This document shows positions 55,726 through 64,000 of a DNA stretch of 64,000 nucleotides, one piece after another; the stretch's first letter is position 1, and each line of letters starts with the position of its first letter. The notes beneath the pieces were generated by a model that saw only the letters and a program-made list of their open reading frames with translations, did not search any database and had not been told where the DNA came from. A program made the position numbers and the translations under genes. The stretch comes from Chitinophagaceae bacterium (GTDB taxonomy: Bacteria > Bacteroidota > Bacteroidia > Chitinophagales > Chitinophagaceae): NCBI GenBank assembly GCA_013140985.1, contig JABFRU010000032.1:1-64000 (forward strand), written 5' to 3'.

Positions 55726-56385
55726 ATGAAAACAATTACAATCGAAGGTAGTCTGAGGACCGGATTCGGGAAAACAGCCACCCGGCAACTCCGCTCTCAG
55801 GAACTGGTGCCCGGTGTAATTTATGGCGGCTCGCAGGAGATCAGTTTCCAGGCTCCTGTTTCAGCTTTCAAAAATTTCGTGTACACACCCAGTTTCCAGG
55901 TAGCAGAAGTAGTATTGGATGGCAAGACTTACAGAACCATTTTAAAGGATCTCCAGTTTGATAAAGTGGATGATTCATTGATCCATATTGACCTGCTGGA
56001 ACTGGTAGAAGATAAAAAAATGATCGCTGATATCCCACTGAAGTTTGTTGGCGTTTCTCCCGGTGTAAAAGATGGAGGTAAGCTGCACATTAAAATGAAA
56101 TCACTGAAAGTAAAAACTTACCCCAAGTATTTGAAAGAGCATATCGAAGTTAGTATTGATAACCTCGAACTGAATGGCAATATCCGGGTAGAAGATGTAA
56201 AAATTGATAATTACGAGATATTGAATTCTCCCCGTATTCCTATCGCTTCTGTAACATTGACAAGACAATTGAAGCAGGAAGAAGCTGCTGCCCCGGTTGC
56301 CGGTGCTGCTCCTGCTGCCGGCGCAACTGCTGCCGCTGCTCCTGCTGCTGGCGCACCTGCTGCGGACAAGAAAGAAAAGAAATAA
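55726..56385 (+). CDS. rplY: 50S ribosomal protein L25/general stress protein Ctc
   Basis: This 219-residue protein is the long (TL5/Ctc) form of L25, which binds 5S rRNA. The N-terminal domain begins MKTITIEGSLRTGFGKTATR and contains ELVPGVIYGG; the C-terminal TL5 domain runs from ADIPLKFVGVSPGVKDGG. The tail is an Ala/Pro-rich low-complexity stretch before a basic DKKEKK end. It follows prs and ends with a terminator. Confidence 0.95.
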   Translation: MKTITIEGSLRTGFGKTATRQLRSQELVPGVIYGGSQEISFQAPVSAFKNFVYTPSFQVAEVVLDGKTYRTILKDLQFDKVDDSLIHIDLLELVEDKKMIADIPLKFVGVSPGVKDGGKLHIKMKSLKVKTYPKYLKEHIEVSIDNLELNGNIRVEDVKIDNYEILNSPRIPIASVTLTRQLKQEEAAAPVAGAAPAAGATAAAAPAAGAPAADKKEKK

Positions 56386-56403
56386 ATCTTTTATTTATAA
56401 AGC

Positions 56404-56434
56404 AAACCCCGGCAGTATCGTCGGGGTTTTTTGT
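56404..56434 (+). terminator. Rho-independent terminator after rplY
   Basis: AAACCCCG (56404-56411) pairs with CGGGGTTT (56422-56429) around a 10-base loop, followed by TTTT and a further T-rich stretch. It separates rplY from pth. Confidence 0.85.
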
Positions 56435-56468
56435 TTGCTTAATCCGATATTTGACAACCTATTTACGC

Positions 56469-57044
56469 ATGAAATTCTTAATTGTTGGTTTGGGAAATAT
56501 TGGCGACGAGTATGCTCATACCCGGCATAATATCGGCTTTGATGTGGTGAATGCTTTTGTACAAAAACACGGGGGTATATTCAGCACGGGACGGCTGGCT
56601 TACACAGCAGAAGTAAAATGGAAGGGGAAGACATTTATCTGTATTTGTCCAACGACCTATATGAACCTGAGTGGTAAAGCCATGAAATATTGGATGGATA
56701 AAGAAAAGATCCCCCTGGAAAGATCATTAGTGATCGTTGATGAAGTAGCATTACCAATAGAGAAACTCCGGCTACGGCCCGGGGGAAGTGCTGCGGGACA
56801 TAATGGATTAAAAAGTCTTGAAGAAGAGTTAGCAACGCAAGATTATCCCCGGCTACGTTTTGGTATCGGTAATAATTATCCCAAAGGGAAACAGTCAGAT
56901 TTTGTACTTGGCAAGTGGAAGAAGGAAGAAGAACCCCTTGTAAAAATCAAGATTGAAAAAACAGTAGAAGTAATTGAAACCTTTGCTGTGCAAGGGATTA
57001 CGGCTGCCATGAACCAGGTAAATAATCAGGTCTTTTCGCTATGA
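56469..57044 (+). CDS. pth: Peptidyl-tRNA hydrolase
   Basis: The ATG at 56469 gives 191 residues starting MKFLIVGLGNIGDEYAHTRH with catalytic H20. The N-contact YMNLSG and the region VDEVALPIEKLRLRPGGSAAGHNGLKS are all present. A TTG upstream would add unlikely residues. Pth frees peptides from stalled peptidyl-tRNAs. A GATATTTG box lies 15 bases upstream of the ATG. The 156-base gap to the next gene holds nothing I can identify. Confidence 0.95.
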   Translation: MKFLIVGLGNIGDEYAHTRHNIGFDVVNAFVQKHGGIFSTGRLAYTAEVKWKGKTFICICPTTYMNLSGKAMKYWMDKEKIPLERSLVIVDEVALPIEKLRLRPGGSAAGHNGLKSLEEELATQDYPRLRFGIGNNYPKGKQSDFVLGKWKKEEEPLVKIKIEKTVEVIETFAVQGITAAMNQVNNQVFSL

Positions 57045-57200
57045 GAAATCAGATTCATTACTTACTTTAGCAGCCCACCTATTCTTCGTGGCTACTGGTT
57101 GTCATACCAGTTTTAATATCCAATAGACATATGATGCCTGAATATATGGGATGAACAGTCCATCATGTATCCGATGTATTTATTAAAAACACTCCTGTTT

Positions 57201-57812
57201 ATGAAAATTTTTTGTGTAGGCCGTAATTATGCCGCTCATGCCGCCGAACTCGGCAATGAGATACCTGATGATCCTGTCATTTTTATGAAGCCTAAAAGCG
57301 CTATGCTGCAACCGCATACACCTTTCTATTATCCGGAATTCACCAATGAATTGCATTATGAATGTGAGCTGGTATTGCGTATCAGTAAGAACGGGAAATA
57401 CATCCAGGATAAATTTGCTTCGAAATATTATGATGCAATAACTGCCGGCATAGATTTTACAGCCCGGGATATCCAAAATGAATTAAAGGAAAAAGGATTG
57501 CCCTGGGAGAAAGCAAAAGCATGGGACAATTCAGCCGTAATAGGCAAGTGGGTGCCTTTTGCGAATATCAAGAACAAAAAAGATATCAATTTCTGTTTGT
57601 ATAAGAATAAAGAACTGGTTCAGCAGGGAAATTCAGCCAGCATGGTTCATAGCTTTGATAAGATCGTTGCCTATATCTCCAATTATTTTTCAGTCAATAT
57701 CGGTGATGTGATCTTTACAGGAACACCGGCGGGTGTTGGAGAAGTGGTGGTGGGAGATGAACTGGAAGCCTTTATTGAAGATGACAGCATGTTTACCCTC
57801 GAAGTAAAGTAA
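57201..57812 (+). CDS. Fumarylacetoacetate hydrolase (FAH) family protein
   Basis: The ATG at 57201 gives 203 residues, MKIFCVGRNYAAHAAELGNE being the typical FAH-family start. Metal-binding acidic residues appear in YECELVLRI and in the segment AGIDFTARDIQNELKEKGLP; the late TGTPAGVGEVVVGDELEAFI is the conserved C-terminal motif. Members act as acylpyruvate or oxaloacetate hydrolases or decarboxylases; which one is not decidable here. A strong terminator follows. Confidence 0.92.
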   Translation: MKIFCVGRNYAAHAAELGNEIPDDPVIFMKPKSAMLQPHTPFYYPEFTNELHYECELVLRISKNGKYIQDKFASKYYDAITAGIDFTARDIQNELKEKGLPWEKAKAWDNSAVIGKWVPFANIKNKKDINFCLYKNKELVQQGNSASMVHSFDKIVAYISNYFSVNIGDVIFTGTPAGVGEVVVGDELEAFIEDDSMFTLEVK

Positions 57813-57835
57813 GATCAACCCATACTAACTGTAGC

Positions 57836-57876
57836 AAAGCCGTTCCGACGATCCTGTCGGGATGGCTTTTGTTTTA
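57836..57876 (+). terminator. Rho-independent terminator after the FAH-family gene
   Basis: A 14-bp stem with two wobble pairs (57836-57849 with 57856-57869), loop GATCCT, then TGTTTTAT. It lies 23 bases after the stop codon. Confidence 0.78.
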
Positions 57877-57903
57877 TACCCTGCCGCAGTTGCCCTATTT
57901 TTG
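57868..57903 (+). promoter_or_regulatory. Candidate promoter of the E1 dehydrogenase gene
   Basis: TTTG (57868-57871) and an exact TATTTTTG (57896-57903) are 24 bases apart, one more than the usual maximum. The ATG of the E1 gene follows ten bases after the -7 box. The -33 element lies in the T-tract of the preceding terminator. Confidence 0.42.
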
Positions 57904-57913
57904 TTGTTACCAA

Positions 57914-59980
57914 ATGCTTGATATAAATATTTTATTGCGGGCTTACCGCATGATGAGCCAGGTAAAAGCGATGGCGGAAACCTATGAAGCCAATCGTTCT
58001 GTCTGTAAATATGTTCATTCCACATCAAGGGGGCATGAGGCGATACAATTGGCGACAGCTTTACAATTACAACCACTGGATTTTGTAAGTCCTTATTACA
58101 GGGATGAAAGTTTGATCATGGGTATCGGCTTTACTCCATACGAGCAGATGCTCCAGCTATTGGCCAAAGGCGATGATATTTTTACCGGCGGCAGAGAGTA
58201 TTACTCTCATCCGAATTATCGTGGCAATGATAAGCCTGTCATGATCCACCAAAGCAGCGCTACAGGGATGCAGGCTATTCCAACAACTGGTCTTGCGCAA
58301 GGAGTTCAATATTTGGAAAAACATTTAAAGGACAAATTAAGTAAAGGAACGAAAGGGGAATTGCCAGTAGTGATTTGTTCGTTAGGCGATGCAAGTATAA
58401 CAGAAGGGGAGGTGAGTGAAGCATTTCAATTTGCTGTATTAAAACAACTCCCCATTATTTATTTGATACAGGATAATAATTGGGGTATTAGTGTATCGGC
58501 GGACGAAGCAAGAGCTATGAATGCCTTTGAATTTGCCGCTGGTTTCAAAGGAATGAATCGCATACAGGTAGATGGTAGCGATTTTGAAGCTTCCTATTCT
58601 GTAATGAAAGAAGTGGTCGAGTTTGTCCGCCGGGAAAGAAAACCTTATCTCGTTCATGCACAAGTGCCATTGCTTGGACATCATACCAGTGGGGTAAGAA
58701 AAGAATTTTATCGCACTGTTGAAGATTGGGCTAAACATCTTCAGCATGATCCCAACCCTAAACTCAGAAAGAAATTATTGGACAGGGGTATGGAGGAAAA
58801 TGAATTAACGCAAATAGAAAAAGAAGCGGCTGATCTTGTAGCGGTGGATTTTGCAAAAGCAATTGCTGCACCTGAACCTGATCCGGCAAGAGTTTCCGAT
58901 CATGTATTTGCTCCAACAGCAATAATAAAAGAACAAGGAACGAGAAGCCCGGCTGGGGCAGAAAAAATAATAATGGTTGATGCGGCGCTGTTTGCTATCC
59001 GTGAAATAATGGAGAAACACCCGGAGGCTGTTTTGTATGGACAGGATGTTGGCAAACGTTTAGGCGGTGTATTCCGTGAAGCAGCAACATTGGCTGATCA
59101 GTTTGGTGAACACAGGGTTTTTAATACGGCTATCCAGGAAGCTTATGTCGTTGGTTCTTGTGTGGGCATGAGTGCTGTCGGATTAAAACCCATTGTTGAA
59201 GTACAGTTCGCTGATTATATCTATCCCGGCTTCAATCAGCTGGTAACAGAAGTTTCCAAGAGTTGTTATCTCAGTTGCGGTAAGTTCCCGGTGTCAATGA
59301 TATTGAGGGTACCGATTGGCGCTTATGGCGGCGGCGGACCTTATCATAGTGGAAGTGTAGAGACAACCGTTCTTTCCATCAAAGGAATTAAAGTGGCGTA
59401 TCCTTCCAATGCGGCAGATATGAAAGGATTGATGAAAGCAGCCTATTATGATCCAAATCCCGTTGTGATGCTGGAACATAAAGGACTTTACTGGAGTAAA
59501 GTGCCCGGAACAGAAGATGCAAAAACACCTGAGCCTTCCAAAGATTATATACTCCCATTTGGTAAAGCCAATATTGTAACGAATGCTTCAACTGATAAAA
59601 TAGAGAATGGCGAAAGCTGCGTGGTGATCACTTATGGAATGGGAGTGTATTGGGCTAAAGCAGCCGCAAAGAAATTCGACCAGCAGATCGAAGTACTTGA
59701 CCTGCGGACATTATTCCCTTTAGATGAGGAACTGATCTTTGAAAGAGTAAAAGCACATGGCAAATGTTTGGTGCTGACGGAGGAACAGCAGAACAATTCT
59801 TTTGCTGAAGCATTGGCCGGTCGTATTTCCAAAAATTGTTTTCAATACCTCGATACTCCTGTTGAAGTGCTCGGCGCATTGAATTTACCTGCTGTGCCGA
59901 TGAATATGGGATTGGAGCAGGCCATGTTGCCTGATGCTGTGAAGGTGGCTGCTGTTCTAAGGCAGCTTCTTAATTCTTAA
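57914..59980 (+). CDS. Fused alpha-beta E1 component of a 2-oxoacid dehydrogenase
   Basis: The ATG at 57914 gives 688 residues, starting MLDINILLRAYRMMSQVKAM. Residues about 1-320 are an E1-alpha domain with the TPP-binding GDASITEGEVSEAFQFAV...N pattern; about 355-688 are an E1-beta domain (VLYGQDVGKRLGGVFRE, MSAVGLKPIVEVQFADYI, PIGAYGGGGPYHSG). The fusion resembles the branched-chain (2-oxoisovalerate) E1 seen in many Bacteroidota, but a pyruvate role is possible, so I give no symbol. Its TAA is immediately followed by the aspS stop codon on the other strand. Confidence 0.92.
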   Translation: MLDINILLRAYRMMSQVKAMAETYEANRSVCKYVHSTSRGHEAIQLATALQLQPLDFVSPYYRDESLIMGIGFTPYEQMLQLLAKGDDIFTGGREYYSHPNYRGNDKPVMIHQSSATGMQAIPTTGLAQGVQYLEKHLKDKLSKGTKGELPVVICSLGDASITEGEVSEAFQFAVLKQLPIIYLIQDNNWGISVSADEARAMNAFEFAAGFKGMNRIQVDGSDFEASYSVMKEVVEFVRRERKPYLVHAQVPLLGHHTSGVRKEFYRTVEDWAKHLQHDPNPKLRKKLLDRGMEENELTQIEKEAADLVAVDFAKAIAAPEPDPARVSDHVFAPTAIIKEQGTRSPAGAEKIIMVDAALFAIREIMEKHPEAVLYGQDVGKRLGGVFREAATLADQFGEHRVFNTAIQEAYVVGSCVGMSAVGLKPIVEVQFADYIYPGFNQLVTEVSKSCYLSCGKFPVSMILRVPIGAYGGGGPYHSGSVETTVLSIKGIKVAYPSNAADMKGLMKAAYYDPNPVVMLEHKGLYWSKVPGTEDAKTPEPSKDYILPFGKANIVTNASTDKIENGESCVVITYGMGVYWAKAAAKKFDQQIEVLDLRTLFPLDEELIFERVKAHGKCLVLTEEQQNNSFAEALAGRISKNCFQYLDTPVEVLGALNLPAVPMNMGLEQAMLPDAVKVAAVLRQLLNS

Positions 59981-61810
59981 TTAATTTTTCAAGTTTAATT
60001 TTATCTGCAACTCATCCAACTGCTTTTGATCAATAATTGAAGGGGCATCCAGCATCACATCTCTTCCTGCATTGTTCTTGGGGAATGCAATAAAGTCACG
60101 GATGACCTCACTGCCGCCGAGAATTGCACAAAGACGATCGAAGCCAAATGCAATACCGCCATGCGGGGGAGCCCCATATTCAAAAGCCCCGAGTAAGAAA
60201 CCAAACTTGTGCAGTTGTTCTTCTTTATCCATTCCTAGTGCAGCAAACATTTTTTCCTGCAATTCTCTCTGGAAAATACGGATAGAACCACCGCCCACCT
60301 CATTCCCATTTATCACCATATCATACGCATTGGCTTTGATATTGGCATAGGGATGTTTTAAATATTCGGCCGCATTCTCAATAACAGGATCGTTATTGAT
60401 CATTGTTTCTATCTGTGATGGTTTGGGTGATGTGAAAGGATGATGTCTCGCCACCCAGCGATTCCCTTCTTCATCATATTCAAATAACGGGAAATCGATC
60501 ACCCAAAGCAATTTAAATTCATCGGCCTTTCTTAGACCCAAACGATCGGCCATTTCCATTCGCAGATCGCTGATGGCTTTTCTTGTTCTTTCTTCTGCTC
60601 CGGCAAGGATAAGAACAAGATCACCAGCCTTTGCGCCGGCAGCATCAGCAATGGCTTTTAATTTTTCTTCGCTGAAAAATTTATCAACGCTGCTTTTATA
60701 CGTTCCGTCTGCATTTACTTTTATAAACACCAAACCTTTCATGCCGACTTGCGGACGTTTTACCCATTCGGTCAATTCATCTGTTTGTTTGCGACTATAT
60801 TCACTGCAACCGGGCACAGCAATGGCCAATACTGTTTCTGCTTCATCAAATACTTTAAAATTGGCATCATTGACCAATGAGGCATTATCCTGCTTGTCTG
60901 TATAAACAGTCGAAGGTTTTTTCAGGTTCAGCACTTTCATGCCGAAGCGAATATCAGGTTTATCATTTCCGTAATTCCACATGGCATCCTCCCATGTCAT
61001 CCGTTCCAGTTTCTCAGTATAATCTATCCCTTTTACATCTTTGAAAATGGATATTACCATTCCTTCAAACATATTCAATATATCCTCCTGCTCCACAAAA
61101 GCCATTTCACAATCTATCTGTGTAAATTCTGGCTGCCTGTCGGCCCGCAGGTCTTCATCTCTGAAACATTTTACTATTTGATAATAACGGTCATAACCGC
61201 TTACCATCAACAGTTGTTTGAATGTTTGCGGTGATTGTGGTAATGCATAGAACTGACCCGGGTTCATTCTTGAAGGAACTACAAAATCTCTTGCGCCTTC
61301 GGGTGTTGATTTGATGAGGAAAGGAGTTTCAATATCCATAAATCCCTGCTGGTGCAAATAGTTTCTTGCAGCCCGGTTCACTGCATAGCGTATTTCGATA
61401 TTTTTTTTAACAATATTGCGACGCAGATCCAAAAAACGATACTTCATCCGCAGGTCATCACCACCATCTGTATCATCCTGTATAGTGAAGGGAGGGACAG
61501 CCGATTTGTTCAGTATTTTAAAAGAAGTGACAGCGATCTCAATATCTCCTGTTGGAATGTTGGGATTTTTATTGCTGCGTTCATTCACCATTCCGCTTGC
61601 CTGCAAAACAAATTCTCTTCCCAATGGATTTTCTTCTAATTGTTTGGTTAGTTCTTCTCCAAATAATAATTGGGTGATGCCATAGCGGTCACGGAGGTCA
61701 ACAAAAGTGATAGCGCCAAATTTTCGGACGGTTTGCACCCATCCGGCCAGCGTTACTTCCATTCCTTTTTGTCCTGATCTTAATTCGCCACAAGTATGAG
61801 TTCTGTACAT
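59981..61810 (-). CDS. aspS: Aspartyl-tRNA synthetase
   Basis: The ATG at 61810 gives 609 residues, starting [11 protein letters not shown], the usual bacterial AspRS start. It has the anticodon-binding OB domain ([19 protein letters not shown]), class II motif 2 ([18 protein letters not shown]), the bacterial GAD insertion (about 320-430) and motif 3 ([13 protein letters not shown]). A 20-codon upstream extension is ignored because it contains the promoter. Convergent at zero spacing with the E1 gene. Confidence 0.96.
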   Translation of the reverse strand: MYRTHTCGELRSGQKGMEVTLAGWVQTVRKFGAITFVDLRDRYGITQLLFGEELTKQLEENPLGREFVLQASGMVNERSNKNPNIPTGDIEIAVTSFKILNKSAVPPFTIQDDTDGGDDLRMKYRFLDLRRNIVKKNIEIRYAVNRAARNYLHQQGFMDIETPFLIKSTPEGARDFVVPSRMNPGQFYALPQSPQTFKQLLMVSGYDRYYQIVKCFRDEDLRADRQPEFTQIDCEMAFVEQEDILNMFEGMVISIFKDVKGIDYTEKLERMTWEDAMWNYGNDKPDIRFGMKVLNLKKPSTVYTDKQDNASLVNDANFKVFDEAETVLAIAVPGCSEYSRKQTDELTEWVKRPQVGMKGLVFIKVNADGTYKSSVDKFFSEEKLKAIADAAGAKAGDLVLILAGAEERTRKAISDLRMEMADRLGLRKADEFKLLWVIDFPLFEYDEEGNRWVARHHPFTSPKPSQIETMINNDPVIENAAEYLKHPYANIKANAYDMVINGNEVGGGSIRIFQRELQEKMFAALGMDKEEQLHKFGFLLGAFEYGAPPHGGIAFGFDRLCAILGGSEVIRDFIAFPKNNAGRDVMLDAPSIIDQKQLDELQIKLNLKN

Positions 61811-61841
61811 AAATAATTGAAAAATTGATATATAAGATTGC

Positions 61842-61870
61842 CAAAAGTATATCTCAAGGTTTTTATCCAA
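61842..61870 (-). promoter_or_regulatory. Promoter of aspS
   Basis: The minus strand has TTGG (61870-61867), a 17-base spacer and an exact TACTTTTG (61849-61842), then about 31 bases to the ATG at 61810. Confidence 0.55.
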
Positions 61871-61973
61871 TGACTGGAAAGGTGACCAGAAACCCTATAC
61901 TTTTTTGAGGCTCAAAGATAGCAAGCGAAGACTTATTTTCAGGTTTCTTCTATATTCGTTGTCTAACACCATC

Positions 61974-62942
61974 ATGCCACCGGGAGATACCACTATAATC
62001 CTGAAAAGTTTTGACGAATTACCGGATTCGGTCCGCCGTATTGTTGACTCCCTGGCAGGGTTTTCTTTTTATCAGCATCCCGATGAGCAAAGAGGTCCCA
62101 CTTATCCTTTTCCTGAATGGGCCGTGATCCTCTTTGTATTTGGGATAGGGATCCTTTCTGCTTATTTGTATATCATAAGGCCGGCACAAAAGCAAAAAAG
62201 TAAGATCAGCGATCATTATAAGAGAAAAGAACCGGTTGGAAAGTGGGTGCAGGATCATCAATACGATCAATGGCTTGGCAAATACAATCCTTATTACAGC
62301 TCCTTGTCGTTACCACTTAAAAAAAGATTTCTTCACCGGACGCAGCAATTTATACAATCAAAAGAATTCAGGTTTCATGCAATGGTAGAGGAGGAGTATA
62401 TCGTTGTCCTGGTAAGCGCCTCGGCAGTGCAACTCACTTTTGGTTTACAAAATTACCAGATGGATTATTTCGACGTTGTTCATGTGATGCGGAAAGAATA
62501 TGTGCTGAACATTGATAAGGAAACTTATTATGGCCATGTCAGTAAGAATGGCATTCATATATCATGGAATCGCTTTATGGAAGGATATAGTGATTATACA
62601 GATTCGGAGAATGTGGGTTTGCATGAGATGGCACATGCACTTTCTTATGATGTTTATCTCGGTGTTGAAGACCGGCATGACAGTGATCTTAAGAACCGGC
62701 TCAATGATTTTGCGGAAGAAGCAAAATCAGTTTTCAGAACGATGCGTCAGAAAGGGGATCGCCTTTTTGATGATTATGCTTTGAGCAATTTTGATGAATT
62801 CTGGGCCACATCCATTGAGATCTTCTTTGAAAAGCCTGAAGAGTTCAAGAAAAAATTACCTAACCTTTACCGGCAGATAAGTGAATTGCTGAACCAGGAT
62901 CCCTTATTAGAAAACAAATTATTGGATCATGGGGTATCTTAA
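61974..62942 (+). CDS. MtfA-like zinc metallopeptidase (M90 family) with membrane anchor
   Basis: The ATG at 61974 gives 322 residues. A membrane helix (about 49-68, WAVILFVFGIGILSAYLYI) is followed by an MtfA-like domain: zinc motif H217-E218-x-x-H221 (GLHEMAHALSYD), a downstream glutamate E275 in FDEFWATSIEIFF, and helices typical of the family. E. coli MtfA is cytosolic and influences glucose uptake; here the enzyme is membrane-anchored. A TTG further upstream is possible but not preferred. The gene is divergent from aspS. Confidence 0.87.
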   Translation: MPPGDTTIILKSFDELPDSVRRIVDSLAGFSFYQHPDEQRGPTYPFPEWAVILFVFGIGILSAYLYIIRPAQKQKSKISDHYKRKEPVGKWVQDHQYDQWLGKYNPYYSSLSLPLKKRFLHRTQQFIQSKEFRFHAMVEEEYIVVLVSASAVQLTFGLQNYQMDYFDVVHVMRKEYVLNIDKETYYGHVSKNGIHISWNRFMEGYSDYTDSENVGLHEMAHALSYDVYLGVEDRHDSDLKNRLNDFAEEAKSVFRTMRQKGDRLFDDYALSNFDEFWATSIEIFFEKPEEFKKKLPNLYRQISELLNQDPLLENKLLDHGVS

Positions 62943-62971
62943 ATATAGTCTTGGAAAAGAACAGTGACAGC

Positions 62972-63382
62972 TTACATGGTTACTTTTCGGTGTCTTCTTA
63001 TTTCTTTCGGCCGCTGAACTGCATAGTAATATAATAGTATCGCTGCCCCGGTGATAAAAGGTATCATGGCCATGTGTTTTCCTGTTATATTTCCCCATAC
63101 GATCCCTTCATCAAACTCAAAGAATTCACTGGTCATCCAATACCCGTTAGCAGTGATCCAAAAAACGATCGCCAGGTTATGCATCAACTCTGATACTATA
63201 CCACGGTTCTTCCAGGCGATCCATATAGCTACAGATAAAGTAGGAACGACCATAGCAATACCCAATTCTTTCCAGATCATGCACCAACTAATATCTTTTA
63301 GTAGCCAGAAGACAATATGCAGGTTCTCCATTTTCCGTATGCGGACCGAGATGCTGTAAAGAGTTTCGTTGGATTGGCTCAT
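62972..63382 (-). CDS. Small integral membrane protein of unknown function
   Basis: This 136-residue protein has four predicted membrane helices (about 36-56, 63-84, 101-118 with several Trp residues) and a basic C-terminus (RPKEIRRHRKVTM). The third segment NGYWMTSEFFEF is characteristic but I do not know its family. It lies 30 bases after the convergent MtfA-like gene and 57 bases upstream of nothing recognisable on its own strand except the truncated oxidoreductase. Confidence 0.72.
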   Translation of the reverse strand: MSQSNETLYSISVRIRKMENLHIVFWLLKDISWCMIWKELGIAMVVPTLSVAIWIAWKNRGIVSELMHNLAIVFWITANGYWMTSEFFEFDEGIVWGNITGKHMAMIPFITGAAILLYYYAVQRPKEIRRHRKVTM

Positions 63383-63439
63383 ATGAAAAATAGCGGCAGT
63401 TTTATTACCGGCATCATTAAAAATAGTGATTTGATAATA

Positions 63440-64000
63440 TCAGGAGAGATTTCGGGAAAGTATTTTCTGAAAACGATTTACATCAGCATCCGGGTAAATT
63501 TGTTTATCATGCACCAGATGATCAACTAATTGACGGGCAAAGAATGGAGCCAACGAACAACCCTTGGTTCCCATTCCGTTTAAAATGCAAATGTTGGGTT
63601 GCAAAGGATGAAGACCAACAAAAGGCCTTCTTTCCAATGTGGCGGGACGTAAGGATGCAAAATGACCGGTGACCTCAAATGGTAATTTCAACCACTCTCT
63701 TAATAGTGATATTGCTTTTGATCTGAATGCTTCAGTTGGGTCTGCATTGGTAAAATCCCACTCATAAGCCGAGCCTATCCACCAATGACCGGGAGTGGAT
63801 AATGGTGCCAGCGTAAGCCCTCTTTTATAGATATTGGCAGGGGGCAGATCTTTAATATGCAGCGTCAACGCCTCTCCTTTATTGGGAGCAAAAGGAAGTT
63901 TTTCAAACCATGGATTGTTTGCACAGCCGGGGCCATCACAAAAAATGATTTTATCCGCTGTAATGTTTTTGTATTGAATTCCTTTCTTCTTGCGTTCAAG
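63440..64000 (-). CDS. FAD-dependent oxidoreductase (DAO family), N-terminus outside the window
   Basis: This is the C-terminal 186 residues of a gene that enters the window at 64000 and stops at 63440. Visible features are ADKIIFCDGPGCANNPWF, the substrate-domain strand GLTLAPLSTPGHWWIGSAYE, LRPATLERRPFVGLHP and the FAD-binding C-terminal NGMGTKGCSLAPFFARQLVD. These fit DAO/glycine-oxidase-like flavoproteins. The FAD GxGxxG motif would lie upstream of the window. Substrate unknown. Confidence 0.88.
   Translation of the reverse strand, partial: LERKKKGIQYKNITADKIIFCDGPGCANNPWFEKLPFAPNKGEALTLHIKDLPPANIYKRGLTLAPLSTPGHWWIGSAYEWDFTNADPTEAFRSKAISLLREWLKLPFEVTGHFASLRPATLERRPFVGLHPLQPNICILNGMGTKGCSLAPFFARQLVDHLVHDKQIYPDADVNRFQKILSRNLS

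Overview
This window is chromosomal DNA from a member of the Bacteroidota, most likely Chitinophagales/Chitinophagaceae. The lineage call rests on gene content: the SprA outer-membrane translocon of the type IX secretion system (T9SS) next to ruvA, proteins ending in T9SS type A and type B (gliding-motility-associated) sorting domains, a SusC/SusD pair, a PorE-like TPR/propeller/OmpA protein, futalosine-pathway menaquinone genes, and promoters with the Bacteroidota TAnnTTTG -7 element. Base composition looks moderate (low 40s % G+C by eye). I see no rRNA or tRNA genes, CRISPR array, integrase, transposase or phage genes.

Layout. 1-1358: mqnD (cut by the window edge) and mqnB. 1462-2954: two tandem QueD/PTPS-family genes and folE, closed by a terminator. 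3040-7795: fabD, a GNAT acetyltransferase, a small secreted protein, a PLP transsulfuration enzyme, a DinB-like protein and fabH. 7984-16032: ruvA and the 2475-codon sprA. 16309-25089: a secreted protein, an SDR oxidoreductase, a four-helix-bundle gene, a PKD-type T9SS cargo protein, an alpha/beta hydrolase, lnt and a DUF2339 membrane protein. 25194-35134: a TonB-family protein, guaB, a secreted subtilase, a second type B cargo protein, dprA and the PorE-like protein. 35257-46286: a giant alpha-2-macroglobulin-like protein with an embedded TonB-plug-like segment, queE, folD and a two-gene outer-membrane pair (beta-barrel plus helix-hairpin-helix barrel). 46473-52275: SusC, SusD and a DUF1735 lipoprotein. 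52382-64000: mainly housekeeping genes (DUF3467, radC, prs, rplY, pth, FAH family, fused E1 dehydrogenase, aspS), an MtfA-like peptidase, a small membrane protein and a truncated FAD oxidoreductase.

Functional links. sprA exports cargo that carries C-terminal sorting domains, and three such cargo proteins are encoded here; the PorE-like protein may belong to the same machine. folE, the two queD-type genes and queE cover the early steps of 7-deazaguanine (queuosine) synthesis and possibly pterin synthesis. fabD and fabH are fatty-acid initiation genes. mqnB and mqnD belong to menaquinone synthesis.

The most interesting signal is a set of small repeats that the genes do not explain. Five intergenic imperfect inverted repeats (7840-7962, 17796-18341, 26013-26101, 43258-43390, 53496-53595) are built from degenerate 7-base units, mostly of the form RGNNRNN. 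Each locus has its own unit vocabulary, shared by its two arms. Two more heptad tracts lie in frame inside dprA and queE. One intergenic pair is split, with the four-helix-bundle gene between its arms. Two other repeat types also sit in frame inside genes: a 128-bp element with perfect 22-bp terminal inverted repeats in the alpha/beta hydrolase, and a short GC-rich motif in the SDR gene. A further repeat supplies the lnt stop codon. Together they suggest small palindromic elements that colonise both spacers and reading frames, comparable in principle to Rickettsia palindromic elements.
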